Assembly (NCBI GenBank): GCA_965262505.1
Contig: CBDHFM010000030.1
Coordinates: 2,542,001 to 2,606,000 of the forward strand
Length of the DNA stretch: 64,000 bases
Reading direction: 5' to 3'
DNA from: JACPPO01 sp965262505
Lineage (GTDB): Bacteria > Acidobacteriota > Vicinamibacteria > Vicinamibacterales > UBA2999
Of the stretch, positions 47,681 through 57,077 are shown piece by piece; position 1 is the first letter of the stretch, and every line of letters starts with the position of its first letter. Below the pieces are notes generated by a model that did no database searches, was not told the DNA's origin, and was given only the letters and a program-made list of their open reading frames with translations. The position numbers and the translations under genes are program-made.

Positions 47681-48031
47681 ATGCCGACTTCAGAAGAACT
47701 CATCGAGCTGGCCAACGAGTGCGCGTCGAAGCTGGAGCTCGACGGCACACTCAGGCACGTGCCGTCCTTCTCGGACACCGAAGAGCAGTGCGAGGCGGAA
47801 TACGAGGAGCTGCTACAGGCGATCCACGAGGACGATCTGTTCGCGACCGTCGACATCCAGCGGCAGGAGGAGCTCGTGGAGCTGATCGCGGCGGCGCTGC
47901 CGGAGGACACGCGCATGCTGATCGTCGAGCTCGCCGATAATCACGCCCGCCACGTCTGGATGCAGCAGGAGGGGGCCTACCACCTCGGCCTCGCCGTGGG
48001 CCGGAGGCTGCGGCTGCGGCGAGAGAACTGA
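47681..48031 (+). CDS. Small acidic protein, unknown
   Basis: 116 residues, ATG 47681, strongly acidic N-terminal two-thirds (ELIELANECASKLELDG, EEQCEAEYEELLQAIHEDDL) and a basic tail (GRRLRLRREN). No signal peptide or membrane segment; no family recognised. 36 bp before the PhzF-like gene on the same strand, so possibly cotranscribed. Confidence 0.6.
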   Translation: MPTSEELIELANECASKLELDGTLRHVPSFSDTEEQCEAEYEELLQAIHEDDLFATVDIQRQEELVELIAAALPEDTRMLIVELADNHARHVWMQQEGAYHLGLAVGRRLRLRREN

Positions 48032-48067
48032 AGCAAATCCCAAATCCCGAACTCCAAGTCCCAACCG

Positions 48068-49015
48068 GTGTCCCTTTCGTTCCTGCATTACGACGTCTTC
48101 ACACAGGAGCCGCTGGCCGGTAACCAGCTTGCGGTGTTCGTTGATGCCCGAGGCCTCGCCGCCGACCGCATGCAGGCGCTCGCGCTCGAGATGAACTTCT
48201 CGGAGAGCACGTTCATCCTGCCGTCCGAGACGGCCGGTACCGACGTCCGGATGCGGATCTTCACGCCCGCTACGGAAATGCCGATGGCGGGGCACCCGAC
48301 GATCGGCAGTACGTTCGCGCTGGCCCACACCGGGCTGATACGGCCGGGCCTGCCTCGCTTCGTGTTCGGATTGGGTGTCGGCCCGACGCCTGTCGATCTC
48401 GAGTGGGAGGGAGAGCGGCTGCGGTTTGCGTGGATGACGCAGCTCAATCCGACGTTCGGGCCAGAGCTGCTCGGGCCAGAGCTGCTCGGGGCAGCGCTGC
48501 CCGGACCGTCGCTGGACGCGCGCGCGGCGGCGGCCGCCGCGATAGGCCTTGGCGCACCGGACCTTGCCCCAGAACTTCCCGTGCAGCAGGTGTCGTGCGG
48601 CGTGCCCTACCTGATCGTGCCGCTCCGCAGCCCGGAGGCCGTGGACAAGGCGGCGAGCGACGCGGCTGCCCTCCGCCGGCTCGCGGCGTCGACCGCGATC
48701 GACCTGCCGGTCTTCCTCTTCGCCATGTTGCCGAGTGGTTCGGCCGGCACGGTCTACAGCCGCATGTTCGCCCCGGCGCTCGACGTCACCGAGGACCCTG
48801 CGACCGGCAGCGCCAGCGGGCCGCTCGGTTGCTACCTCGTTCGTCATCGTCTCGTCTCTGGCGATGCCGCGCTGCGCATCATCAGTGTGCAGGGGGTGGC
48901 GATGGGTCGCCCGAGCCGTATCCACGTCTCGATCGCCTCGCGGTCAGACGAGATTGTGGAGGTCAAGGTCGGAGGCCAGGCCGTGCTCGTCGGCCGCGGC
49001 GAGTTGCTGGTCTGA
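48068..49015 (+). CDS. PhzF-family isomerase/epimerase-like protein
   Basis: 315 residues from GTG 48068. Family signatures: HYDVFTQEPLAGNQLAVFVD, catalytic glutamate E46 in MNFSESTFI, MPMAGHPTIGSTFAL, and in the second half-barrel DVTEDPATGSASGPLGCYLV. PhzF itself isomerises DHHA in phenazine biosynthesis, but no phenazine genes are here, so another small-acid isomerisation is likely. A 15-bp unit is repeated at 48458-48502, giving the in-frame GPELLGPELLG. Confidence 0.88.
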   Translation: MSLSFLHYDVFTQEPLAGNQLAVFVDARGLAADRMQALALEMNFSESTFILPSETAGTDVRMRIFTPATEMPMAGHPTIGSTFALAHTGLIRPGLPRFVFGLGVGPTPVDLEWEGERLRFAWMTQLNPTFGPELLGPELLGAALPGPSLDARAAAAAAIGLGAPDLAPELPVQQVSCGVPYLIVPLRSPEAVDKAASDAAALRRLAASTAIDLPVFLFAMLPSGSAGTVYSRMFAPALDVTEDPATGSASGPLGCYLVRHRLVSGDAALRIISVQGVAMGRPSRIHVSIASRSDEIVEVKVGGQAVLVGRGELLV

Positions 49016-49049
49016 ATGCGGTTCGACCCACGAGGGCGGCGGAGCCGGT

Positions 49050-49703
49050 TCAGTTCGTGCGGTAGAGCGCCAGGACGCGCTCGATGTCGTTCGGTGAGAG
49101 TCCCGGCACCCCGGAGATCTCGTCGCGTCTCTCCAGCCGCGCGCGATAGCGGTTGAAGAACGCGGGGATGTCGCCGCCATACCCGAAGAAATACATGATG
49201 TCGCTGAAGTCGTCGGTATGCGGGAGGCCCAGCGCGTGCCCCAGTTCATGCAGGCACGTGAGGTAGACGATCGTGTCGCGGAACAGCGGGTCGAGCCGGG
49301 CCTGGCTGGCAATCTCGCCGCCCAGGGCGTCGGTATCGGGACGGACGTACACGGCGGCGCCACGGCGCCCATTGACGGTCAGCGGTCGCATCTCACCGTA
49401 TTGCCCCGCCGCGGCAGGAACCCAGTGGACGCGGACCAGGGCGTCTTGCTCGCGTGAAGGTTCGAACCGAAGCGCGCCGCCCAGACTCCGTTCCCACGCT
49501 CCGAGCGCCCAGGTCGCCAGGTCCCGGTCGGACGGGCGGTACTCCGATCCCGGCTCCCCATCGGCGATGAAGTAGGTCACGCGTCCAGTGGCGTCGATCG
49601 GCTCCAGTGACCGCGACGATTGTGCCGACGGCACCGCATAGAAGACGACGCCGGCGACCAGCGCGAACGTCACCAGAGGGAGGCTGCGCAAGGGCATGCA
49701 CAT
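49050..49703 (-). CDS. Secreted matrixin-like zinc metalloprotease
   Basis: 217 residues. Signal peptide LPLVTFALVAGVVFYAVPSA; zinc site H152-E-x2-H156-x5-H162 in LHELGHALGLPH followed by the Met-turn DIMYF, which defines a metzincin (M10-like). The N-terminal part (VTYFIADGE, WALGAWERSLGGALRFEPS) is the usual matrixin strand-helix pair. Size is near a bare catalytic domain with no visible pro-region cysteine switch. It would act outside the cytoplasm; substrate unknown. Divergent from the ABC-F gene with 18 bp between starts. Confidence 0.88.
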   Translation of the reverse strand: MCMPLRSLPLVTFALVAGVVFYAVPSAQSSRSLEPIDATGRVTYFIADGEPGSEYRPSDRDLATWALGAWERSLGGALRFEPSREQDALVRVHWVPAAAGQYGEMRPLTVNGRRGAAVYVRPDTDALGGEIASQARLDPLFRDTIVYLTCLHELGHALGLPHTDDFSDIMYFFGYGGDIPAFFNRYRARLERRDEISGVPGLSPNDIERVLALYRTN

Positions 49704-49721
49704 AAGATATCCCTTGATCAC

Positions 49722-51356
49722 ATGATTTCGTTCACGCGTATCAGCAAGCAGTACGGCCGGCAGATTCTCTTCGTCGATGCGTCGTTCCAGCTCAACCCTG
49801 GAGAGATTGGCCTCGTCGGCCCGAACGGGTCGGGAAAGACGACCCTCTTTCGGATGATCGTTGGCGAGGAATCGCCGGACGAGGGCGACGTCTCCGTGCC
49901 CAGGAAGATGACGGTCGGCTACTTCCGGCAGGACGTCGAGGAGATGGCGGGACGTTCGGTGCTGGATGAGGCGATTGCCGGGAGCGGACGCCTTGGCGAT
50001 CTTCATCACGAGCTCGAGGCGCTGCAGCACGGCATGGCCGATCCCGCTCAGGCCGGCGACATGGACCGGATCCTTGCGCGGTTCGGCGAGGTGCAGGAGG
50101 AATACGCGCACTCCGGCGGCTACGGCCTGGAAGCGCAGGCGCGGGAGGTGCTGCACGGTCTGGGTTTCGATGAGGAGCGGATCGACGAGGACGTCGGGGT
50201 GCTGTCTGGCGGCTGGAAGATGCGTGTCGCCATGGCCCGCGTGCTGCTCGGCCGGCCGGACGTGCTGTTGATGGACGAGCCGACCAACCATCTCGACATC
50301 GAGTCGATTATCTGGCTCGAAGGGTTTCTGAAGTCGCTGCCTGGCGCGCTCCTCATGACGTCGCACGACCGCGAGTTCATGAACCGCGCGGTGACGAAAA
50401 TAGCGGAGATCGACGCCGGCGAAGTCACCGTCTACTCGGGCAACTACGACTTCTACGAGCGCGAGCGTGCCATCCGCGAAACCAACCGGGAAGCGGCGTA
50501 CGCGCGCCAGCAGGCGATGCTCGCCAAGGAGCAGCGCTTCATCGACCGGTTCGCGGCGCACGCCGCCAAGGCCGCTCAGGTGCAGAGCCGCGTCAAGGCG
50601 CTGGACAAGATCGAGCGGCTCGAGCTGCCGAAAAAGCGGAAGGTCGTGAAGTTCGAGTTCCGGCCGCCGCCACGCTCGGGCGACCAGGTCGCCGTGCTCG
50701 AGGATGTGTCAAAGGCGTACGGGCGGCGCGTCGTTCACGACCACCTTAGTGCGACCATCCGGCGCGGCGAGCGCTGGTGCGTGATGGGGAAGAATGGCGC
50801 CGGAAAGACGACGCTCCTCAGAATGGTCGCCGGTGTCTTGCCGCCCGATACGGGCGACATCACTTTGGGTGCGAGCGTGCGGCTCGGTTACTTTGCGCAG
50901 CAGGCGCTCGACGTGCTCGACCCGGACCTCACCATCGAGGAACAGCTGCAGAAGGAGTTCGCGAACGAATCGGTGGGTACGCTGCGTGGCCTGGCCGGCG
51001 CGTTCCAGTTCTCCCGCGACGACATCGACAAGAAGGTTCGCGCGCTCTCTGGAGGTGAGAAGACGCGTCTCGTCATGGCGATAATGCTGCTGAATCCGCC
51101 GAACTTCCTGGTGCTCGACGAGCCGACCAATCACCTCGATCTGGAGACCAAGGAGATGTTGATCGAGTCCCTGCGAGGCTTCGAGGGGACGCTGCTGTTC
51201 GTCTCGCATGACCGGGCGTTCCTGCGGGCGACGAGTAACCGCGTAATGGAGCTCGGCGGCGAGAGCGGCGTCGACGCCGAGCCGCACCTGTACCCCGGCT
51301 CATACGTGGAGTACGTGGCGCGCACCGGCCACGAAGCGCCGGGAGTACACGCGTAG
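49722..51356 (+). CDS. ABC-F family ATPase (ribosome-associated, EttA/YbiT-like)
   Basis: 544 residues from ATG 49722. Two ABC domains: Walker A GPNGSGKTTLFRM, signature LSGGWKMRVAMARVLL, Walker B DVLLMDEPTNHLDIESI; then the charged inter-domain linker (REAAYARQQAMLAKEQRFID to KALDKIERLELPKKRKVVKF); second Walker A GKNGAGKTTLLRM, signature LSGGEKTRLVMAIMLL, Walker B NFLVLDEPTNHLDLETKEML. No membrane segments. ABC-F proteins bind the ribosomal E site to regulate translation or relieve stalling. No resistance context is visible, so a housekeeping role is favoured. Confidence 0.93.
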   Translation: MISFTRISKQYGRQILFVDASFQLNPGEIGLVGPNGSGKTTLFRMIVGEESPDEGDVSVPRKMTVGYFRQDVEEMAGRSVLDEAIAGSGRLGDLHHELEALQHGMADPAQAGDMDRILARFGEVQEEYAHSGGYGLEAQAREVLHGLGFDEERIDEDVGVLSGGWKMRVAMARVLLGRPDVLLMDEPTNHLDIESIIWLEGFLKSLPGALLMTSHDREFMNRAVTKIAEIDAGEVTVYSGNYDFYERERAIRETNREAAYARQQAMLAKEQRFIDRFAAHAAKAAQVQSRVKALDKIERLELPKKRKVVKFEFRPPPRSGDQVAVLEDVSKAYGRRVVHDHLSATIRRGERWCVMGKNGAGKTTLLRMVAGVLPPDTGDITLGASVRLGYFAQQALDVLDPDLTIEEQLQKEFANESVGTLRGLAGAFQFSRDDIDKKVRALSGGEKTRLVMAIMLLNPPNFLVLDEPTNHLDLETKEMLIESLRGFEGTLLFVSHDRAFLRATSNRVMELGGESGVDAEPHLYPGSYVEYVARTGHEAPGVHA

Positions 51357-51389
51357 CCCGCGCCGACCCGTATGCGATAATCACACCGT

Positions 51390-51466
<77 letters not shown>

Positions 51467-51627
51467 TTTTTCACGTTTCCTCCGTCTTCGCGGCACCTTC
51501 GCCGCGTGATAAGGTCCTCCCCATCGTGGAGCAGATCGCCGAGGTGCTCGAGGCGCGCACGAGCAGGGCATCGAACTTTGTCCCGACAGATGAAGCAACC
51601 TTTCGTCTCGAGCGGCAGAAAATTGCC

Positions 51628-52266
51628 GTGACGCGGTTTGCTGCTGCCGTTCTGCTGGGCCTTTTCGTGTTCCTGGCAAACGAGCCGGCATATGCGCAGC
51701 AGGCTTCCCGTCGCGTCGGTATCGGTGCCGCGATTGGCAACGTCTACGACATATTCCCTCAACAAGGAGCCGATACGGTCACCGCGCCTGTGATCCTCAT
51801 CCCCATTCAGGTGACTGATGGTTTTCGGTTCGAGCCTGAGATCGGCGTCTTCCGCTCCAGCGATAAGGAACTAGCCGCCGGCTCCAGTGATGACGAAGCG
51901 TTCGTCAATTCTGTCAACGGGATCGAGGTCGGCCTCGGCGCGTTTCCACAGACGCTCCAACAGAACTTCCGGCTCTATTACGGTGTTCGTGTTGGCTACA
52001 CGAGAATCGTTCGGGAAGATCCGTTCTTCGGAGATACGCGAACGCTCACGCTCAACGGGTTCTTTGTGGCACCAGCTGTCGGAGAGGAATATCTGTTTTC
52101 TGATTGATTCAGCCTCGGGGCGGAAGCTCAGTTTCGACATACCTCTGTGAAGGGTGAGAACGCCGTCCCGGGGCTCTCTTTTCCCGATGGGTCCCCAGCA
52201 TTCGACAGAACCGAGCGGTCTGTGTCGGCCACACGCGTCCTATTCGTTTCACGCTTCTACTTCTGA
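51628..52266 (+). pseudogene. Outer-membrane beta-barrel protein with in-frame TGA
   Basis: From GTG 51628: signal peptide MTRFAAAVLLGLFVFLANEP with AYA-QQ cleavage, then alternating strands (FRFEPEIGVFRS, IEVGLGAFPQTL, FRLYYGVRVGYTRIVR, VGEEYLFSD). A TGA at 52105-52107 interrupts, after which the same frame continues FSLGAEAQFRHTSVKG and ends SATRVLFVSRFYF followed by TGA at 52264-52266. A C-terminal aromatic strand ending in Phe is the barrel-assembly signal of outer-membrane proteins, so the sequence past the TGA is genuine. Without it the protein could not be inserted. A CGA-to-TGA change would explain it. Confidence 0.8.
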
Positions 52267-52336
52267 CAACGCATGTTGCTCGTCCGCCCAGCGGCGGAGC
52301 GGCATATCTGCGCATACGGCTCGTCGAAGGTAGAAT

Positions 52337-54387
52337 ATGCGGGCAATGACGATGGCATCCGGAACTCGCTTCGGTCCCTACGAGGTCGGTTCAGCCCGCG
52401 ACGTGCCGGGGCTCGGCGAGGTGTATGACGCGCGCGACCACGACCTGGAGCGGAATGTCGCTTTCAGGGTGCTGCGAGTCGATTTCGCCGCCGATCCGGA
52501 TCGCCTGCGACGCTTCGAGCAGGAGGCGCGGGCGGCAGCCGAGCTCGCGCACCCGAACATACTGACCGTCCATGACGTCGGCACCGACGAACAGGCGGCC
52601 TATGTCGTCTCCGAGCCGATTGACGGCGAGACGCTGCGCCAGGTCCTCGATTGAGGCGCTTTGCCCGTCGGCACGGCGATTCCGTACGTGACGCACATCG
52701 CCGAGGGTCTTGCTGCGGCGCATCAGAAAGGCGTCGTCCACCGCGATCTGAAGCCGGAGAACATCCTGGTGGCGCCGGATGGGGGCGTGAAGATCATCGG
52801 GTTCGGGCTGGCGGCCGTCACCCAGGGCGAGTCGACGGTCGCCCGCGGCCTGTCGTTGGGTACGCTGAGTTACATGTCGCCTGAGCAGGTGTCCGGTGCG
52901 GCCGATATGTTTACGTTCGGCGCAATCGTCCACGAGATGCTCACCGGTGCGCGCGCCTTCACCGGCGACACGCCGATCGACACGATGACCGCGGTCATGG
53001 AATCGGACGTATCGGACGCGCTGCCGCTATCCACGGCCAACATTCCGCCGGCCCTCATGCGCATCGTCGATCTTTGCTTGAAGAAGCATCCAGGGTCGCG
53101 TCTGTCGGCCGAAGACGTGGTGATCGGGCTCCGGGGTTTGGGGCCGCAACTCGCCCCCGCGGATGTCGCGGCAGTGCCTGGCCCACCAGAGAATCTTCGT
53201 CGGTTCGTGCGCGTAGCCGCCATGCTTGGCGCGGTCGCACTCGCCCTGGCGGTCGGCGTCTGGCTGCTGCGCGGTATGGGAACCGACGAGATTTCGACGT
53301 CGACGCCCGCGTCGACGCCGCCCGCCGCAACGCCCCTCGCCGCGCCGCCTCCCACCGCGCCGCCGCCGGCCGAGACGCCGCCCGTCGCAGCACTGCCGGT
53401 CGAGACGCCGCCCGCCGCAGTGTCTGCCGCGACGCCGCCGGTCGAGACGCCGCCCGCCGCAGCGTCTGCCACAGCGTCTGCCACGACGCCGCCGGTCGGG
53501 ACGCCCGCTGCAGTGCCTGTTCCAGGGGCAGCAGGCACGCAACTCGTGTGGTTCGACCGCGAAGGCGCGGAGTTGGGCAGAGTAGGCCCACCGGCGGACT
53601 ACGGCGACGTCAGCCTGTCACCGGACGGCATGCGCGTGGCTGTCAGCGTGCGGGAGCCCGGCAGCGAGGCGGCCGACATCTGGGTGTTCGACGTCGACTC
53701 GGGCATGGGCACACGCGTCACGTCCGATCCGGCGGACGACATCGCGCCCGTCTGGTCAGCCGATGGGCGTCGCATCCTGTTTGCGTCCTCGCGGAGCGGG
53801 TCCCACGACATTTATCAGAGAGCGAGCAATGAAACCGGCACCGACACGGTCGTCGTGGAGGCGGAGGGCGATCAGATCGCGTACGGCTGGTCGTCCGATG
53901 GCCGGTTCGTGCTGTATCAGACGGACCAGCCGGAGAATCTCGGCGGCGGCAACCTCGATTTGTGGGGGCGGCAGTTGCCCGGCGGGCGCCCGTTCGCGTT
54001 TCTCAGAACCGTCCATGCGGCCAGCCGTGCAACCTTCTCGCCTGATGGAAGCCGGGTCGTGTATACGTCTCTCGAGGGCGGCCGCGGGGACGTCTACGTC
54101 GCGCAGTTTCCAAACTATGACGGGCGGCGTCGGATTTCCGTGCGCGGCGGATCGTGGTCGCGGTGGAGCCGCGATGGAAGCGAAATTTTCTCTATCTCGA
54201 TCCGGACAACGGGCTGATGGCGGCGCCCGTCGAGGCCGAGTCGCCAGATCTCAGCGCCGGAGTCGCTCGCGAGCTCTTCCAGGTGCGCGCCCGGCCCGAT
54301 CGTGGCTATGCCTACGACGTGTCGGCCGACGGGCAGCGCTTTCTGGTGAGCGTCGTCGGGGACGCTGTCGCGGACACGCCCAACTAG
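52337..54387 (+). pseudogene. PknB-type Ser/Thr kinase with beta-propeller sensor, degenerate
   Basis: Ancestral layout: kinase domain (1 to about 270), transmembrane helix (VRVAAMLGAVALALAVGVWL), Pro/Ala/Thr-rich linker, TolB/WD40-like propeller (ADIWVFDVDSG, DDIAPVWSADGRRILFASSR). Lesions: an in-frame TGA at 52652-52654 between LRQVLD and GALPVGTAIPYV; and a frame change near 54190, where TTCTCTATC has two extra bases compared with a smooth IFYLDPDNGLM reading. Catalytic sites are also lost: the VAIK lysine is Arg (VAFRVL), DFG is GFG (IIGFGLA), the glycine loop is GSARDVPGLG, and about five residues are missing after MSPEQVSG. HRDLKPEN is intact. It cannot be an active kinase. Confidence 0.85.
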
Positions 54388-54420
54388 ACCCCTCCCCGTT
54401 TCAGGTTCCTCGAGCCCGAC

Positions 54421-55131
54421 TCACGCGGGCGTCAGCTGCCGCTTTCGGCCCTGGTGGTACTCCAGCAGGGTCGCATTTGCCGAGGTGATAGTGGCCGTCT
54501 CATCGGCAATCCGTTGCAGGTCGCGGCCGGGCACGGCCACGTACAGATCTGATTCGCCGAGACCGGTATAGACCCGGTTCCCGATGCAGCCGGTGCTCAC
54601 CACGACGCCGTGACTGAGGGCAGCCGGTACGACCATGCATGTAGGGCGACCGAGCGTGCTCAACTGTGCCGCGACGCCCGCGCGGACCGCCGCTTCCTGC
54701 AGCAGCATTACCTTCCCGGGCGGCCCCCAGAACAGCACGACGTCCGGGTCGACCGGCGTCTCGGCCAGCGGCGCGTACAGCACGAGCGCCGGCGTGTCCG
54801 GCAGTCGCGGGATCCGAGGCACCTCTTCCATGCGCAGGTACCCGATACCCGTCATGAACCCGAGCGTGTCGTCGAGCTCGTGTGCGCGGTCGGAGGGCAA
54901 GGGCATGTTGTGGGTGTAGGAACCGATCGGGCAGTTGTAGTGATCGGCCGCCACCGTGTAGAACGTCCGTCCGCCTGACGCCAGTGTCCAGAAGCTGCAG
55001 CCGGAGGGTTGCACACCCTCGAACTTCTCGATTCCAGCCGGCGCCTGCGTCAGGCACGCCACGGCGACCGGCCTGTGTTCCAACGACAGCTGCGTCGTGA
55101 GCTGCTCCTCGACAAGTCTGTAGTCCATCAT
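54421..55131 (-). CDS. DUF169-family protein
   Basis: 236 residues. EGVQPSGCSFWTLASGGRTF, TVAADHYNCPIGSYTHN and GCIGNRVYTGLGESDLYVAV are the conserved cysteine- and glycine-rich blocks of DUF169, a family of unknown function often beside molybdenum or iron-sulfur enzymes. No signal peptide. Third gene of a minus-strand run (FAH-family hydrolase, transporter, this gene), 30 bp after the transporter. Confidence 0.82.
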   Translation of the reverse strand: MMDYRLVEEQLTTQLSLEHRPVAVACLTQAPAGIEKFEGVQPSGCSFWTLASGGRTFYTVAADHYNCPIGSYTHNMPLPSDRAHELDDTLGFMTGIGYLRMEEVPRIPRLPDTPALVLYAPLAETPVDPDVVLFWGPPGKVMLLQEAAVRAGVAAQLSTLGRPTCMVVPAALSHGVVVSTGCIGNRVYTGLGESDLYVAVPGRDLQRIADETATITSANATLLEYHQGRKRQLTPA

Positions 55132-55161
55132 GTTTCCCTCTTCGCCGACGGTTTCGCGGCA

Positions 55162-56091
55162 CTAACGCGTGGCGCCGGCATCGACAGCGGCTGACGCTCG
55201 CCCTTGCGCGTTGATGAGCCGGCGTCCGACCGACACGAACGCAAGCGCCGTCCCGGGCATGACTACGGCATAGATCAAGCCGGCAATGGCCAGGTCTGGA
55301 CGCTGCAACATATTGAACGTGATGGCGAACGAAAGGGCGAGATTCTGGACGCCCACTTCGAACGTAATGGTGACAACCTGTTCGATCGGCAGGCGGAATA
55401 GCCTTGCCACCCCGTACCCAAGGCCCATCGTCACCAGGTTCAACGCGATGACCAGCGAGCCAGCCGTCGCCACGTTCTCGATCAATTCCTCGTAGCTGGA
55501 CACGACTCCCAGAAGCAGCACGACAGCCATGAGATAGAGCACCGCCTGGCGGATGGGCTCCACCAGCCGCACGGCGAACGCCGTAAACCTGGCGCGAACC
55601 AACATCCCGATGGCGAGAGGCACCAGGGTGAACGACATCAAGCCGACGAGCATGGGAAGCACCGGGAGCGCCCCCAGCTGCCCTTCGTCGCCGAACGTCT
55701 GCAACGCGAGATTGATCAGGAACGGAATCGTGAAGACCGTGACCACGCTCGTGATGGCCGAGAGTGTCACGCACAGTGGAACGTCCGCCCGCGCAGCGAA
55801 CGAGTACGCATTTGACGTGACTCCGCTCGGACATGCTGCCACAATCACCAGGCCGACGGCGATGAACGGCGGGACGTCGAACAGCGCGGCCAGGGCGAAC
55901 GCGATCAACGGCAGTCCGATGAGCTGCGCGACGAGGCCGATGGCCGCGGCCGTCGGGAATACGACGACCCGCTTGAAATCCGTCACGGTCAGCGACAGCC
56001 CGAGGCCGGCCATCACCAGACGCAACACCCAGGGAATCACCTCCGCATTGATGAACGCAGCCTGTCCGCTTAGATCCTGCAGTAGACCCAT
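55162..56091 (-). CDS. Bile acid:sodium symporter-family transporter
   Basis: 309 residues with about 9-10 hydrophobic helices. AACPSGVTSNAYSFAARADV is the crossing-loop motif of the SBF/BASS fold; FEVGVQNLALSFAITFN is its partner. BASS proteins import organic anions with sodium (bile acids, pyruvate, pantothenate). Between an FAH-family hydrolase and a DUF169 gene, an aromatic- or keto-acid substrate is a reasonable guess. Confidence 0.88.
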   Translation of the reverse strand: MGLLQDLSGQAAFINAEVIPWVLRLVMAGLGLSLTVTDFKRVVVFPTAAAIGLVAQLIGLPLIAFALAALFDVPPFIAVGLVIVAACPSGVTSNAYSFAARADVPLCVTLSAITSVVTVFTIPFLINLALQTFGDEGQLGALPVLPMLVGLMSFTLVPLAIGMLVRARFTAFAVRLVEPIRQAVLYLMAVVLLLGVVSSYEELIENVATAGSLVIALNLVTMGLGYGVARLFRLPIEQVVTITFEVGVQNLALSFAITFNMLQRPDLAIAGLIYAVVMPGTALAFVSVGRRLINAQGRASAAVDAGATR

Positions 56092-56107
56092 GAATTGGCT
56101 CCCAAAG

Positions 56108-57031
56108 TTATATCTGCGCCACGACGCGATTGCGCATCGTGCCGATTCCCTCGACGTCGGTCTCCATGACGTCCCCGTCCTGCAGGAACTCTGGAGGTGT
56201 GCGCGCGAAGCCGACCCCGTCCGGCGTGCCCGTGGCGATGATGTCGCCGGCCTCCAGCGTCAGTCCCTGCGACAGTGATTCGATCAGCCTGTCGATCGGA
56301 AAGATCATGTCGCGCGTGTTTCCGCTCTGCTTGACGACGCCGTTGACTCGGAGCGTGAGCGGCGCTGCATGCGGATTGCCGAACTGGTCGGCCGTGACGA
56401 CGCACGGTCCCATCGGGCAGAAGCCGTCGAGGCTTTTACCCTTGAAGAACTGAGAGTGGCTTTTCTGCAGGTCGCGCGCTGATACGTCGTTGACGACCGT
56501 GTAGCCGAAGACCTGTTCGAGCGCGGCCCGGCGAGGGATGTTCCGGCCGCCGACGCCCAGGACGACGCCCAGCTCCACTTCCCAGTCGACCTGCTGCGTG
56601 ACCGAGCGATCCCACGGGATATCGTCATAGGGGCCGATCACCGACGTCGGCGGCTTGGTGAAGAACACCGGGGCCTCGGGAAGCTTCGCCGCCGTGCCGC
56701 GTGCGCGTGCACCCTCTTCAATGTGGCTGCGGAAGTTCCGGCCGACGCAGAAAACGTTCTTCGACGGCCGCGGAATCGGCGCATGGAGCCGGGTCTCGCC
56801 CAGAGGGTGGGTCTTCCCGTGTCGGGGGCCCGCGGACAGTTCCGCTTCGAGGAACTCCGAGACCTGCCGCCACGCGGCGGGACCCTGATGGATCAATTCC
56901 AGCAGGCTGGCCGGCAGCGGCGGCGTGCCGGCCACGGCCGCGAGCGAGCGGATGTCCACCACCGTGTCGCCATGCATGACGCCGAGGCGCGGCGCGGCGT
57001 CGCCCGGTGTCGAAAACGTGACATATCGCAT
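56108..57031 (-). CDS. Fumarylacetoacetate hydrolase-family enzyme
   Basis: 307 residues from ATG 57031 (an ATG 9 bp upstream is also possible). KNVFCVGRNFRSHIEEGARA, metal-site VDWEVELGVVLGVGGRNIP (E-x-E), YTVVNDVSARDLQ, KSLDGFCPMGPCVVTAD and IIATGTPDGVGFARTPPEFL are FAH-superfamily signatures. The YGFT-like and SARD blocks fit 2-hydroxyhepta-diene-dioate or acylpyruvate-type C-C hydrolases. First gene of the minus-strand run, divergent from the CoA-transferase at 57078 across 46 bp. Confidence 0.88.
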   Translation of the reverse strand: MRYVTFSTPGDAAPRLGVMHGDTVVDIRSLAAVAGTPPLPASLLELIHQGPAAWRQVSEFLEAELSAGPRHGKTHPLGETRLHAPIPRPSKNVFCVGRNFRSHIEEGARARGTAAKLPEAPVFFTKPPTSVIGPYDDIPWDRSVTQQVDWEVELGVVLGVGGRNIPRRAALEQVFGYTVVNDVSARDLQKSHSQFFKGKSLDGFCPMGPCVVTADQFGNPHAAPLTLRVNGVVKQSGNTRDMIFPIDRLIESLSQGLTLEAGDIIATGTPDGVGFARTPPEFLQDGDVMETDVEGIGTMRNRVVAQI

Positions 57032-57077
57032 GGGCGCCACAGACTACCATGTCGTCCCGGAGCGGAGGGTTGAGGAG

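Noticed and set aside
52100..52660. TGA read as an amino acid (recoding or selenocysteine)
   Set aside because: TGA is a clear stop elsewhere here (ATGA and GTGA overlaps), and both genes show or suggest other decay; no SECIS-like hairpin was identified.
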